Below are positions 1 to 9,015 of a DNA stretch of 64,000 nt, piece after piece; position 1 is the stretch's first letter; each line of letters begins with the position of its first letter. This stretch comes from Lachnospiraceae bacterium. Its GTDB lineage: Bacteria; Bacillota; Clostridia; Lachnospirales; Lachnospiraceae. Below the pieces are notes generated by a model that saw only the letters and a list, made by a program, of their open reading frames with translations, ran no database searches and was not told the origin of the DNA. A program made the position numbers and the translations under genes. The DNA lies in NCBI GenBank assembly GCA_014804645.1, contig JAAUZI010000013.1, positions 88,605-152,604 of the forward strand. Direction: 5' to 3'.

Positions 1-339
1 TTTGGCACACCTATTGCGTACAACAATCACAAGCCTTTTGTGCTGATTCGGAAGAAGGGAAAGCTGCCCTGTGAGACAGTGGAGAGAAGTTATGATCTGG
101 AGTATGGTCAGGCCACGATCGAGATGCACAAGGACAGCATTAAGCCCGGTCAGAGGGTTTTGATTGTGGACGATCTGATTGCCACCGGCGGCACCACCGA
201 GGCCATGATAAAATTGATTGAGAGTCTGGGCGGAAAAGTGGTAGGCATTGTGGTGCTGATGGAGTTGGCTGGATTAAAGGGCCGGGAGCGCATTGCCGAC
301 TACAGGCTGGAGGCGGCCATCACCTATCCGGGAAAATAG
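1..339 (+). CDS. apt: adenine phosphoribosyltransferase, C-terminal part (cut by window start)
   Basis: Makes AMP from adenine and PRPP in purine salvage, in the cytoplasm. The reading frame is open from base 1 and ends at the TAG at 337-339, so only about the last 112 residues are present. The PRPP-binding signature VLIVDDLIATGGTT is intact, preceded by a KKGKLPCET segment and an LEYG segment typical of Apt. The gene order Apt then Rel is the usual one in Clostridia, which supports the call. The N-terminus and any promoter lie outside the window. A related type I phosphoribosyltransferase is the only real alternative. Confidence 0.93.
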   Translation, partial: FGTPIAYNNHKPFVLIRKKGKLPCETVERSYDLEYGQATIEMHKDSIKPGQRVLIVDDLIATGGTTEAMIKLIESLGGKVVGIVVLMELAGLKGRERIADYRLEAAITYPGK

Positions 340-340
340 A

Positions 341-376
341 GGATATGTACCTGGAATAGATACATACCTTATTTTT
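341..376 (+). terminator. weak hairpin with T-rich tail between apt and rel
   Basis: A short imperfect hairpin pairs GGATATGTA (341-349) with TACATACC (361-368) and is followed by CTTATTTTT-like sequence. It could be a weak or partial terminator after apt. The stem is AT-rich and has a bulge, so read-through into rel is likely. Confidence 0.3.
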
Positions 377-428
377 GCAGGCTATGGGGGGTCTGCACGG
401 TCAGGGGTTACAGAAAGGCAAGGACGTT

Positions 429-2735
429 ATGAAGGAAGAAAAAGATGTGATATTTGACGATGCCAGAGTCGGCAAAATGACAGAATTTACATCTCCTGAA
501 CAGCTGTATCAGGATCTGATTTCCTGCGTCAAAAAATACCATCCCAGCGATGATATTTCCATGATCGAGAAGGCATATAACATTGCCAGTGAGGCACATA
601 AGAATCAGTTACGCAAGTCAGGCGAGCCTTATATTATTCATCCGCTGAATGTGGCTATCATTCTGGCGGAGCTGGAGCTGGATAAGGAGACTATTGTGGC
701 GGGTATCCTCCATGATGTGGTGGAAGACACTATCATGACGGAGGAGGATCTGATTCAGGAGTTCGACGAGGATGTGGCGCTGCTGGTGGACGGTGTGACC
801 AAGCTGGAAAAACTGCCGCTGTCCCACACGGATGATCCCACGGACACCAAGCTGGAGATGCAGGCGGAGAACCTGCGGAAGATGTTTCTGGCCATGGCCA
901 AGGATATCCGTGTTATTATGATTAAGCTGGCAGACCGCCTGCACAATATGCGCACGTTGAAATACCAGAAACCGGAGAGCCAGATCCGCATTGCCAGGGA
1001 GACCAGAGAGATATATTCCCCCATTGCCCAGAGATTGGGCATTTCCAAAATCAAAATCGAGTTGGACGATCTATCCATGAAATATCTGGAGCCGGAGGTC
1101 TACTATGACCTGGTGGATAAAATCGCTGTGCGCAAGAGCGTCAGGGAAAAATATATCCAGAGCATTGTGGATGAGGTCAGAGGATATATAGAGACAGAGG
1201 GTATCCGTGCCCAGGTGGACGGTCGGATCAAGCATTTTTTCAGTATCTATAAGAAGATGAAGAATCAGAACAAAACCCTGGATCAGATATATGATCTGTT
1301 TGCCGTGCGGATTATTGTGGAGTCCCTGAAGGACTGCTATGCGGCTCTGGGTGTGATTCATGAGAAATACACGCCCATTCCGGGGCGGTTCAAGGACTAT
1401 ATTGCCATGCCCAAGGCCAACATGTACCAGTCCCTGCACACCACCTTGATCGGCAGCAACGGACAGCCCTTTGAGATCCAGATCCGCACCTTTGAGATGC
1501 ATAAGGCGGCGGAGTACGGCATTGCGGCCCACTGGAAGTATAAGGAAGCCTCCGATGGCAAGAAGGTGGAGGGCCAGGAGGAGGAAAAGCTGGTGTGGCT
1601 GCGGCAGATTCTGGAGTGGCAGCGGGATATGTCGGACAACCGGGAGTTCATGAATCTGCTGAAGAACGACCTGGACCTGTTCTCTGACAATGTGTACTGC
1701 TTTACCCCCACCGGGGAGGTCAAGAATCTGCCCGCTGGCTCTACCCCCATAGATTTTGCTTACAATATTCATTCCGCTGTGGGAAATAAGATGGTGGGCG
1801 CCAGGGTCAACGGCAAGCTGGTGACCATTGACTATGAAATCAAAAACGGCGACAGGATCGAGATCATTACCTCCCAGAACTCTAAGGGTCCCAGCCGGGA
1901 TTGGCTGAACGTGGTCAAGAGTACTCAGGCCAAGAATAAGATCAATCAGTGGTTCAAAAACGAGCTGAAGGAAGACAACATTGTCAAGGGCAAAGAGCTG
2001 CTGGCCGGTTACTGCAAGACCAAGGGCATAGGTATGTCCGATTTGATGAAGAATGTCTACATGGAGGCCATCATGCGCAAGTATGGGTTCCACGACTGGG
2101 ATTCCGTGCTGGCGGCCATTGGCCACGGCGCATTGAAAGAGGGCCAGATCATCAATAAGATGCAGGAGCTCTACGACAGAGACCACAAGAAGGAGATGAC
2201 CAACGAGGAGGTTCTGCAGACTATCGTGGAGAATGGCGCCATGATGATGCGTCCCGGAAACGGTCGCTCCAAGAGCGGTATTGTGGTAAAGGGGATCGCT
2301 GATCTGTCGGTGCGTTTCTCCAAGTGCTGTTCCCCGGTGCCGGGAGACGAGATCGTGGGCTTTGTGACTAGGGGAAGAGGAATCTCCATACACCGGACGG
2401 ACTGTGTGAATATACTGAGTCTGCCGGAACTGGAGAGGGACAGGATTATCGATGCGGAGTGGCAGACCGGCGAGGGAGACGGGAAGGAAGAGGGCAAGTA
2501 CACGGCGGAGATCCGTATTTTTGCCAACAATCGAAACGGCCTGCTGGCGGACATTTCCAAGGCGCTGACAGAGAAAAACATTGATATACTGTCCATGAAT
2601 ACCAAGATCAACAAGCAGGGGCTTGCGACTCTGCAGACGGCCTTTGAGATTTCGGGCAGAGAGGAACTGAACCGGATCATTGACAAGATCCGCAATATAG
2701 AGAGCGTTATAGATGTAGAAAGGACGACGGGGTGA
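429..2735 (+). CDS. relA: bifunctional (p)ppGpp synthetase/hydrolase Rel
   Basis: Makes and degrades the stringent-response alarmone (p)ppGpp. With the ATG at 429 the protein is 768 residues, normal for long Rel proteins of Firmicutes. An upstream in-frame TTG at 375 would add 18 unlikely residues; the ATG has an AAGGA-like site just upstream. Domains in order: HD hydrolase (H71, then HDVVEDT at about 95-101, RLHNMRT), synthetase (YQSLHTT near 333, then the FEIQIRT segment), TGS (from about 422), zinc-finger/helical region (KCCSPVPGDE near 632) and a C-terminal ACT domain (from about 693). Both catalytic halves look intact. The stop overlaps the next start (TGATG), so translation is coupled to the MBL gene. 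Confidence 0.97.
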   Translation: MKEEKDVIFDDARVGKMTEFTSPEQLYQDLISCVKKYHPSDDISMIEKAYNIASEAHKNQLRKSGEPYIIHPLNVAIILAELELDKETIVAGILHDVVEDTIMTEEDLIQEFDEDVALLVDGVTKLEKLPLSHTDDPTDTKLEMQAENLRKMFLAMAKDIRVIMIKLADRLHNMRTLKYQKPESQIRIARETREIYSPIAQRLGISKIKIELDDLSMKYLEPEVYYDLVDKIAVRKSVREKYIQSIVDEVRGYIETEGIRAQVDGRIKHFFSIYKKMKNQNKTLDQIYDLFAVRIIVESLKDCYAALGVIHEKYTPIPGRFKDYIAMPKANMYQSLHTTLIGSNGQPFEIQIRTFEMHKAAEYGIAAHWKYKEASDGKKVEGQEEEKLVWLRQILEWQRDMSDNREFMNLLKNDLDLFSDNVYCFTPTGEVKNLPAGSTPIDFAYNIHSAVGNKMVGARVNGKLVTIDYEIKNGDRIEIITSQNSKGPSRDWLNVVKSTQAKNKINQWFKNELKEDNIVKGKELLAGYCKTKGIGMSDLMKNVYMEAIMRKYGFHDWDSVLAAIGHGALKEGQIINKMQELYDRDHKKEMTNEEVLQTIVENGAMMMRPGNGRSKSGIVVKGIADLSVRFSKCCSPVPGDEIVGFVTRGRGISIHRTDCVNILSLPELERDRIIDAEWQTGEGDGKEEGKYTAEIRIFANNRNGLLADISKALTEKNIDILSMNTKINKQGLATLQTAFEISGREELNRIIDKIRNIESVIDVERTTG

Positions 2736-3367
2736 TGGCTGAGACAAAGATCGGAAGAATGGTGCTGGGTTCCTACCAGACCAACTGCTATTTTATCTAT
2801 CAGGAAGAAGCAAATAAGGCGATTGTGGTGGACCCGGCGGATCAGGGGGCTAAGATTTACGACGCTTTGCAGAGAAACGGCATCACTGTGGAGGCGATTC
2901 TGCTGACACATGGGCACTTCGACCATATCTGGGGGACTAAGGAGCTGCGGGAGGCCGCAGGGGTGAAACTCTACGCCCTGGACGCGGAGAAAGCCCTGTG
3001 TGAGGATTCCCACAACAATGTGTCAGATATGACGGGCAGGCCCTATACGGTGACGCCGGATGAGTATCTGAAGGACGGACAGGAGCTGACGCTGGCGGGC
3101 ATACATTTTCAGGTTATCGCTACGCCGGGGCATACCATTGGCAGTTGCTGCTATTATTTCCCTGAGGCGGGCTTTCTGGTCAGCGGGGACACCCTGTTCG
3201 CGGAGTCTGTGGGCAGGACGGATTTCCCCACCGGCAGCATGAGCAGCATTGTGCGATCTATCAAGGAGAAACTCTATGTGCTGCCTGGGGAGACCAAGGT
3301 GTATCCGGGCCACGGAGACAGCACCACTATTGAACATGAGATGCGGTATAACCCTTTTACGGCGTAA
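2735..3367 (+). CDS. MBL-fold metal hydrolase, glyoxalase II-like
   Basis: A 210-residue soluble metallo-beta-lactamase-fold hydrolase. The metal motif is THGHFDH with H59, H61, D63 and H64; further ligands are in ATPGHT, SGDTL and the final PGHG. Length and motif order fit the small glyoxalase II-like family usually found between rel and hemZ in Lachnospiraceae. The substrate cannot be told from sequence; hydroxyacylglutathione hydrolase is a generic guess, and many members act on other thioesters. The ATG at 2735 overlaps the rel stop by one base; a GTG at 2732 is also possible. Confidence 0.9.
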   Translation: MAETKIGRMVLGSYQTNCYFIYQEEANKAIVVDPADQGAKIYDALQRNGITVEAILLTHGHFDHIWGTKELREAAGVKLYALDAEKALCEDSHNNVSDMTGRPYTVTPDEYLKDGQELTLAGIHFQVIATPGHTIGSCCYYFPEAGFLVSGDTLFAESVGRTDFPTGSMSSIVRSIKEKLYVLPGETKVYPGHGDSTTIEHEMRYNPFTA

Positions 3368-3421
3368 GGTAAATGGAGGATATTGGGTGACGAGCGGTAG
3401 ACGAGAGTACAGGGAGGGACA

Positions 3422-4858
3422 ATGCTGGCAGTACGTCTGAATCGGGAAAATTATGAATATGACGTCCAGGCGCTGCTGAAGTCCTTTTATCCTGAGGAGC
3501 CGCTGCGGGTGATTACACCTGAGAGCAGGGAACAGGAAATTCGTGAGGGAGAGCGGGAGTGGAGCGTTTGGATAGAGGAACCCACAGCCAGGATGCAGCT
3601 GGCGGGAAGAGATATACAATGGCTGCATGAGGAAAAAGAGGGGGCCTTTAAGGACTGTTTCAAGCGCTTTTTTTATCGAAGTCTGGTGGATATCACAGGC
3701 AGGGAGCTGCCCTGGGGAAACCTGACGGGCATTCGCCCCACCAAGCTGGCCTATGCCATGCTGGAGGAGGGGATGCCGGACCGGAAAATTATGGAGGAGC
3801 TTAAGCGGACTCATTATGTGAGCCGGGAAAAGTGCGAGCTGAGTATTGAGATTGCCCGCCGGGAGCGGGAGCTTTTGTCGGGAATCCATTACCAGGGGGG
3901 CTACAGCCTGTACATAGGGATTCCTTTCTGTCCCAGTACCTGTCTGTACTGTTCCTTTACCTCCTATCCCATAGCGGCCTACCGGGAGAGGGTGGACCGC
4001 TACATAGACTGTGTGATACGGGAGATGGAGTATGTGGCCCAGTGCTGTAGGGACAAAATTCTGGACACCGTCTACATTGGCGGGGGAACCCCCACCACCT
4101 TGGAACCGGAGCAGCTGGACAGGTTGATCGGCAGCCTGAAGTCACTGTTTGACTTTTCCACAGTGCAGGAGTTCACGGTGGAGGCCGGACGGGCGGACAG
4201 CATCACCCGGGACAAGCTGGAGGCGCTGCGCCGCCACGGTGTCAGCCGGATATCCGTCAATCCCCAGACCATGAAACAGGAGACGCTGGATATCATCGGG
4301 CGCAAGGCCACTGTAGAGCAGGTGCTGGCGGCTTATCGGCTTGCCAGAGAGGTGGGCTTTGACAATATCAATATGGACCTGATTCTGGGACTGCCGGGGG
4401 AGAGCGAAAGCGATGTGCAGCGCACCATAGATCGGGTAGTGGAACTGGCCCCGGACAGTCTGACAGTGCATTCCCTTGCTATCAAGCGGGCCTCACGGCT
4501 GAATCAGTGGATACAGGAGCATGGGATAGAGACGCTGCGCAACACGGACGAGACTATGGAGATTGCGGCGGCGGGAGCCAAAGCTCTGAACATGCATCCC
4601 TACTACCTCTACCGGCAGAAGAATATGTCCGGAAATTTTGAGAATGTGGGCTATGCCAGAGAGGGCAAGTATGGTTTGTACAATATTCTGATTATGGAGG
4701 AGAAACAGACCATCGTGGCGCTGGGGGCAGGTTCGATTACAAAAAGGGTGTATTCCGACGGAAGGATCGAGCGCTGCGAGAATGTGAAGGAAGTCGCACA
4801 GTATATTGAGAGAATTGAGGAAATGATAGAAAGAAAACGTGTGTTATTAGAAGATTAA
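3422..4858 (+). CDS. hemZ: HemZ-type radical SAM protein (oxygen-independent coproporphyrinogen III dehydrogenase family)
   Basis: Radical SAM protein of 478 residues. The [4Fe-4S] motif is FCPSTCLYC with C170, C174 and C177, followed by the GGGTPT segment. An N-terminal stretch of about 160 residues before the radical SAM barrel distinguishes HemZ from HemN. HemZ proteins are annotated as anaerobic coproporphyrinogen III oxidases, but in organisms without a complete haem pathway the substrate is uncertain; no other haem gene is in this window. Strong AGGGAGGG site ahead of the ATG. It closes the apt-rel-MBL-hemZ run; an unrelated regulator follows. Confidence 0.93.
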   Translation: MLAVRLNRENYEYDVQALLKSFYPEEPLRVITPESREQEIREGEREWSVWIEEPTARMQLAGRDIQWLHEEKEGAFKDCFKRFFYRSLVDITGRELPWGNLTGIRPTKLAYAMLEEGMPDRKIMEELKRTHYVSREKCELSIEIARRERELLSGIHYQGGYSLYIGIPFCPSTCLYCSFTSYPIAAYRERVDRYIDCVIREMEYVAQCCRDKILDTVYIGGGTPTTLEPEQLDRLIGSLKSLFDFSTVQEFTVEAGRADSITRDKLEALRRHGVSRISVNPQTMKQETLDIIGRKATVEQVLAAYRLAREVGFDNINMDLILGLPGESESDVQRTIDRVVELAPDSLTVHSLAIKRASRLNQWIQEHGIETLRNTDETMEIAAAGAKALNMHPYYLYRQKNMSGNFENVGYAREGKYGLYNILIMEEKQTIVALGAGSITKRVYSDGRIERCENVKEVAQYIERIEEMIERKRVLLED

Positions 4859-4906
4859 TACGACGAAAATCAACGGCGGCTTGATGGTTAAACAACGAAT
4901 TGATAA

Positions 4907-4936
4907 TTGATTATTTAGAGGGCGCTTTGCTATACT
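4907..4936 (+). promoter_or_regulatory. sigma-A promoter of the HTH regulator
   Basis: TTGATT at 4907-4912 and TATACT at 4931-4936 are separated by 18 bp and lie 40 bp before the ATG at 4976. It marks the HTH gene as an independent unit within the hemZ-hisS interval. Confidence 0.5.
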
Positions 4937-4975
4937 GTAAACACACCGGTGAATACAAAATTGGAGGAAGACAGT

Positions 4976-6109
4976 ATGCAAATCAAACTTGGAGAAAAAA
5001 TCAAAGAGCTGCGTAAGCGTGACGGCAGAAAGCAGGAGGATCTTGCGGTGGCTCTCGGTGTTACCAATCAGGCAGTCTCCCGCTGGGAAGCAAACGGAGG
5101 ATACCCCGATATAGAAATGCTTCCGGCAATCGCAAATTATTTTCATATCACGATAGACGAGCTTTTCGGATATGATAACGACAGGCAGACAAAACTGCAG
5201 ACTTATTTGGATCGGGCAGACCAGATGAATAAATGCAGGGATGACAGTGTGCTGCGCGTTGAGTTTCTCCGAAATGCAATTGCGGAGTTTCCTGCGGAAT
5301 GGCAGCTTCAGTTCCGTCTTGCGGATGCCCTGATAGCAATGGGATCTCAAAAATATAAAGTACATGCAATAGCTAACGAAGAATGTGATGATATTCGGAA
5401 TGATATGGAGACTGCCTATAAGGAATGCTTGAAAGAAGCGATTTCTTTATATGAAGATGTTTTGAAAAAGGAAATCGACGATGACTACCGTGCAGCGGCG
5501 ATCAGCGCCCTTCTTTGGCTTTATCCATATATGGGAGATTTTGAAAATGCAGAAAGGACGGCACTTTCCCAATCGCCCGTAAGAATCAGCAGAGAGGTAC
5601 TTCTTACAAGCGCGGCAGAAGGCGAAAAAGGTGAGAAATACAGCGGAGAGGCAATACTTACCTTGATGCACCAATTATTCAGAGTGATAGAACTCCACCT
5701 TATGAAAAACCATCACTTGGCACATTCACAGACGGCGCTTGACACATCCCTCGCCGTCGCACGGTTATATGAAAGCATAATTGACGACGGAAACTTCGGA
5801 ATGCACCACAACGACATGTTCATGGTTTATTTGAGATGTTCTTCTGTGGCCATTCATCTGGATGATTCTGAATGTGCTATGAATTATTTAGAGATTGCTT
5901 TGAATCATCTCATTGAATTCAATAAAGTGATGAAAATGCCTCAAATGCCGCAGTTCACGGCACCGTTAGTTAGTAAAGCAAAGAGTTGCATGAGCGATAT
6001 TTTTACGCTGAGCCGAGAATCATTTGAGGACCATATGCAATCTCTCCCGGCAGAATGTGTGGATGCAATAAAAAACAATCCAAAGTACGCATCGATTTTT
6101 GTTCAGTAA
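4976..6109 (+). CDS. XRE-family HTH regulator with long helical C-terminal region
   Basis: 377 residues. The N-terminal 60 residues are a HTH_3 (Cro/CI) domain: LGEKIKELRKRDG, then DLAVALGVTNQAVSRWE as the recognition helices, then YPDIEMLPAIANYF. The rest is helical and TPR-like, without a recognisable enzyme motif. This layout is common in Firmicute regulators of nearby genes. The start is the ATG at 4976 behind GGAGGA rather than an upstream GTG. It has its own promoter, is more AT-rich than hemZ and hisS, and sits where those genes are often adjacent, so it was probably inserted. Its target is unknown; the palindrome at 6371-6560 is a nearby candidate site. Confidence 0.8.
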   Translation: MQIKLGEKIKELRKRDGRKQEDLAVALGVTNQAVSRWEANGGYPDIEMLPAIANYFHITIDELFGYDNDRQTKLQTYLDRADQMNKCRDDSVLRVEFLRNAIAEFPAEWQLQFRLADALIAMGSQKYKVHAIANEECDDIRNDMETAYKECLKEAISLYEDVLKKEIDDDYRAAAISALLWLYPYMGDFENAERTALSQSPVRISREVLLTSAAEGEKGEKYSGEAILTLMHQLFRVIELHLMKNHHLAHSQTALDTSLAVARLYESIIDDGNFGMHHNDMFMVYLRCSSVAIHLDDSECAMNYLEIALNHLIEFNKVMKMPQMPQFTAPLVSKAKSCMSDIFTLSRESFEDHMQSLPAECVDAIKNNPKYASIFVQ

Positions 6110-6370
6110 TTGGGCATCCAATATATTGTAAAAATCGACGATATGATTGAATGCAAAAAGGAACTTTTATGTGATTAAGTTACAAGGAATAAATAATTGT
6201 TGCAAAAATGGCGACAGAATAATAAAATAGGGTTAGGTAAGTATGCGTAACCCAACGCGATTAAAGAATCTACCCCAAACCGTCCTGTGTCCACGCTTTG
6301 GTGAATGTATAATTCATTGAAACAGAGGAAGAACGGAGACAGTTTATGTGATTTAGGGAAATGGAAGCGA
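6110..6370. other. non-coding interval upstream of the large palindrome
   Basis: No supported gene. It contains a small inverted repeat GGGTTA/TAACCC (about 6228-6252) and a TATAAT at 6308-6313 with no good -35 box. Overall AT-rich. Confidence 0.4.
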
Positions 6371-6560
6371 AGGAGAGGTCAAAAAGACCATGAAACCGGG
6401 GAGTCTGCACTTGTTATACTCACTAACGATTAGATTTTCCTTTCCGCACAGCGCATGTTGCCCGATTATGCGACATGTGCTGTGCGGGAATTGGAAAATC
6501 TTAACGTTAGTCAGTATAGTCTGCTCTCCGGATTTTCCTGTCCAAAGAATCAAAAAGAGC
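6371..6560. repeat. 190-bp imperfect palindrome in the hisS leader
   Basis: Two arms of about 90 bases (6371-6460 and 6469-6560) are imperfect reverse complements around the 8-base loop CCGATTAT. Best-matching blocks are CACTAACG with CGTTAGT, GATTTTCC with GGAAAATC, CCGCACAGC with GCTGTGCGG, and outer blocks ACCGGGGAG with CTCTCCGG and GTCAAAAAG with a looser partner. In RNA it would form one very long hairpin about 60 bases before hisS. It is not followed by a T run and has no T-box motif. It resembles a small non-autonomous inverted-repeat element (MITE-like) or a regulatory hairpin. Confidence 0.75.
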
Positions 6561-6621
6561 AATAGAGTTCACAAAGAATAATCTATTCGCTCGTGAGTAT
6601 AAAATAGAGGAGGCGAAAGTT

Positions 6622-7884
6622 ATGGCATTGAATAAAAAGCCGGTACACGGCATGAGGGATATTTTGCCGGAGGAGATGCAGATTCGAGATTATGTGCAGA
6701 GTGTGATTAAGGACACTTATCGCAAGTTTGGTTTTACGGCCATTGAGACGCCCTGCATGGAGAGCATCTCCAACCTGACCAGCAAGCAGGGCGGCGACAA
6801 TGAAAAGCTGATCTTTAAGGTGTTAAAGAGAGGAGAGAAACTGAATGTGGCCCAGGCCCTCACGGAGGAGGAAGTGGTGGATTTCGGTATGCGCTATGAC
6901 CTTACCGTGCCGCTGGTGCGGTACTATTCCAACAATTCCGCCAGTCTCCCTTCTCCCTTTAAGGCTTTGCAGATCGGCAGCGTGTGGCGTGCGGACAGGC
7001 CCCAGAAAGGGCGCTATCGCCAGTTCATGCAGTGCGATATTGATATTTTTGGTGAACCCAGCGATCTGGCGGAAATCGAGCTGATTCTGGCCACCACCAC
7101 CACTTTGGGAAAGCTGGGATTTGAAGGGTTTGAAATCCGTATCAACGACAGGCAGATCCTGAAGGCCATGGCGGCTTACAGCGGTTTTGCAGAGGATGCT
7201 TACGACAGTGTGTTTATCACCTTAGACAAGATGGACAAGATCGGCCAGAGTGGTGTGGAGGCAGAACTGCTGGAGAAGGGCTTTGAAAAGTCCTGCGTGG
7301 ACAAATACCTGGCGCTGTACCGGGAGTTGGAACAGCAGGAAAACGGTGTGGCTTATCTGGCCCAGACCCTGCAGGGAGTACTGGAACCGGCAGTGGCCCA
7401 GGGCCTGCAGGAGATTATCGACAGTGTCAGCGCCACCAAGGCGGCAGATTTTAAGATGGTGTTTGACGCCACGCTGGTGCGGGGAATGTCCTACTATACG
7501 GGAACCATTTTTGAGATATCCATGCCCCAGTTTGGCGCGGCCTGCGGCGGGGGCGGCAGATATGACAAGATGGTGGGTAAATTCACCGGGCAGGATGTTC
7601 CGGCCTGCGGCTTTTCCATCGGATTTGAGCGGATTATCATGCTGCTGATGGAAAATGGTTTCCAGGTGCCCCAACCGCCGAAGAAAGTGGCTTACCTGAT
7701 TGAGAAGGGCGTGGGCGGACAGGCTCTGTGTGATGTTATTGCCAAGGCTCAGGCGGCCCGGCAGGACGGCAGCCAGGTGTTGGTGGCTCGAATGAACAAG
7801 AACAAGAAGTTCCAGAAGGAGCAGCTGACGGCGGAAGGATATGAGGAGTTTGTGGAGTTCTACAAGGAAGGGCTGAAGAACTGA
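6622..7884 (+). CDS. hisS: histidyl-tRNA synthetase
   Basis: Class II aminoacyl-tRNA synthetase of 420 residues that charges tRNA-His. Motif 2 lies in the FRADRPQKGRYRQF-type segment, the histidine-specific segment is LVRGMSYYTG, and motif 3 is near ACGGGGRYDKM with GFSIGFERI. The C-terminal anticodon-binding domain follows (KKVAYLIEKG onward). Start ATG at 6622 behind AGAGGAGG. Length is normal. It precedes aspS, the usual clostridial order, though an ankyrin gene lies between. Its leader lacks a T-box. Confidence 0.96.
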   Translation: MALNKKPVHGMRDILPEEMQIRDYVQSVIKDTYRKFGFTAIETPCMESISNLTSKQGGDNEKLIFKVLKRGEKLNVAQALTEEEVVDFGMRYDLTVPLVRYYSNNSASLPSPFKALQIGSVWRADRPQKGRYRQFMQCDIDIFGEPSDLAEIELILATTTTLGKLGFEGFEIRINDRQILKAMAAYSGFAEDAYDSVFITLDKMDKIGQSGVEAELLEKGFEKSCVDKYLALYRELEQQENGVAYLAQTLQGVLEPAVAQGLQEIIDSVSATKAADFKMVFDATLVRGMSYYTGTIFEISMPQFGAACGGGGRYDKMVGKFTGQDVPACGFSIGFERIIMLLMENGFQVPQPPKKVAYLIEKGVGGQALCDVIAKAQAARQDGSQVLVARMNKNKKFQKEQLTAEGYEEFVEFYKEGLKN

Positions 7885-7904
7885 AAAAGGGAGAGGTATG
7901 TCAT

Positions 7905-8951
7905 ATGGCAGAAAAACAATTGCCTTATATAAAGATGGAAGAGTTCTTGAAAACCGGAAATATTGCGGAACTAAAGAGACTGTTTTCCCAATGTGAGCCA
8001 AATGCTGTAAACTACAGCGGCTCCAATGTTTTTGCGTTGTCGCCCATGTCCAGAGAATTTGCCCTTTGGGCAAAAGAACAGGGAGCCGATATCAATTTCA
8101 GGGATCGTAATGGAAAAACGCCTATTTTTGAAGTGATCAGAAGGGATGGCGATGTGTCACTTATGATAGAGCTGGGAGCGGATATAGAAGCCGTCAGTAA
8201 TGACGGACGTACACCGCTTCATGCCGCAGCGGCACGTGGGAGAAAAAAGCAGTGCAGGGCGCTGCTCAAGGCGGGTGCGAGGATTGATGCGCAGACGAAG
8301 GATTTTGGTGGTTTTGGTCACTTTACGCCCCTGGAAATAGTCCTTTTTGAACCGGATCTGAGCAGCACCAAAAAATATGATATGTGTAAGTTTCTGTTAG
8401 ACCACGGAGCCAGGATGACAGACCGCAGCCGCCGTTTTGTGTCCGCTTTTTCGGAGACCTTTCACCGGCACAATTCAGGGAAGAAACCTTCCAAATTTAT
8501 CCAGAACCAGGCGGAGGCATTGGAGCAGCTCTGCAGGCTGTTCGACGCCGAGATGCTTCAGGAAACCACGTTCCATGACGGAGTATCTCCGATCATCGTG
8601 ACAAATGTGGGAGGATTCAAAGACAATTTTGCGGAGCTCTGGAATTTTCTGGTCCCGCCCAGCGGCCGGGCCCAGACTGCCCAGGGAGAGGTTATCCGTA
8701 TCGCCGGCCGAATCAGGGACGAGCTTATGCGTAATGGTGGGATGAACTGGGATGAGGATTACCGGAAAATGCTTTATACCTTCCGGGAATACCTTCGCCT
8801 TACGGAGTGGGATGTCGATGAAATCATAGAAACGCTCAGGGACGGGGATGTACACGACGTAATGATTTTGCGGCTGTGTTACTGTGCATTACACTGGGTT
8901 GAAGACAATCCGGAGGTCAGACCATTGTTAGAAGCTGATTATAAAAGATAA
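7905..8951 (+). CDS. ankyrin-repeat protein
   Basis: 348 residues, no signal peptide or membrane segment. Residues about 40-150 contain ankyrin repeats: GADINFRDRNGKTPIFEVI, then GADIEAVSNDGRTPLHAAA, then GARIDAQTKDFGGFGHFTPL and a fourth weaker one ending LLDHGARM. The C-terminal half is helical and unrecognised. Ankyrin repeats bind proteins; no enzymatic motif is seen. It lies 20 bases after hisS and 64 before aspS, so it is probably co-transcribed with them. It is an unusual passenger between two synthetase genes. Confidence 0.8.
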   Translation: MAEKQLPYIKMEEFLKTGNIAELKRLFSQCEPNAVNYSGSNVFALSPMSREFALWAKEQGADINFRDRNGKTPIFEVIRRDGDVSLMIELGADIEAVSNDGRTPLHAAAARGRKKQCRALLKAGARIDAQTKDFGGFGHFTPLEIVLFEPDLSSTKKYDMCKFLLDHGARMTDRSRRFVSAFSETFHRHNSGKKPSKFIQNQAEALEQLCRLFDAEMLQETTFHDGVSPIIVTNVGGFKDNFAELWNFLVPPSGRAQTAQGEVIRIAGRIRDELMRNGGMNWDEDYRKMLYTFREYLRLTEWDVDEIIETLRDGDVHDVMILRLCYCALHWVEDNPEVRPLLEADYKR

Positions 8952-9015
8952 AAAATGAAAGAGAATTTGAACAATAAAATGACAGCCCTGCGGGGCGGAA
9001 ATCGAGGGATGTAGT

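Noticed and set aside
1071..2747. Long minus-strand frame opposite rel (558 codons)
   Set aside because: Shadow of the GC-rich rel gene; no ribosome site and no recognisable protein.
6390..6581. Short frames within the palindrome
   Set aside because: Both strands are open because the arms mirror each other; no ribosome site.
6371..6621. T-box leader for hisS
   Set aside because: No T-box core such as GGTGGTACCGCG and no T-rich terminator is present; the long palindrome does not have the T-box architecture.
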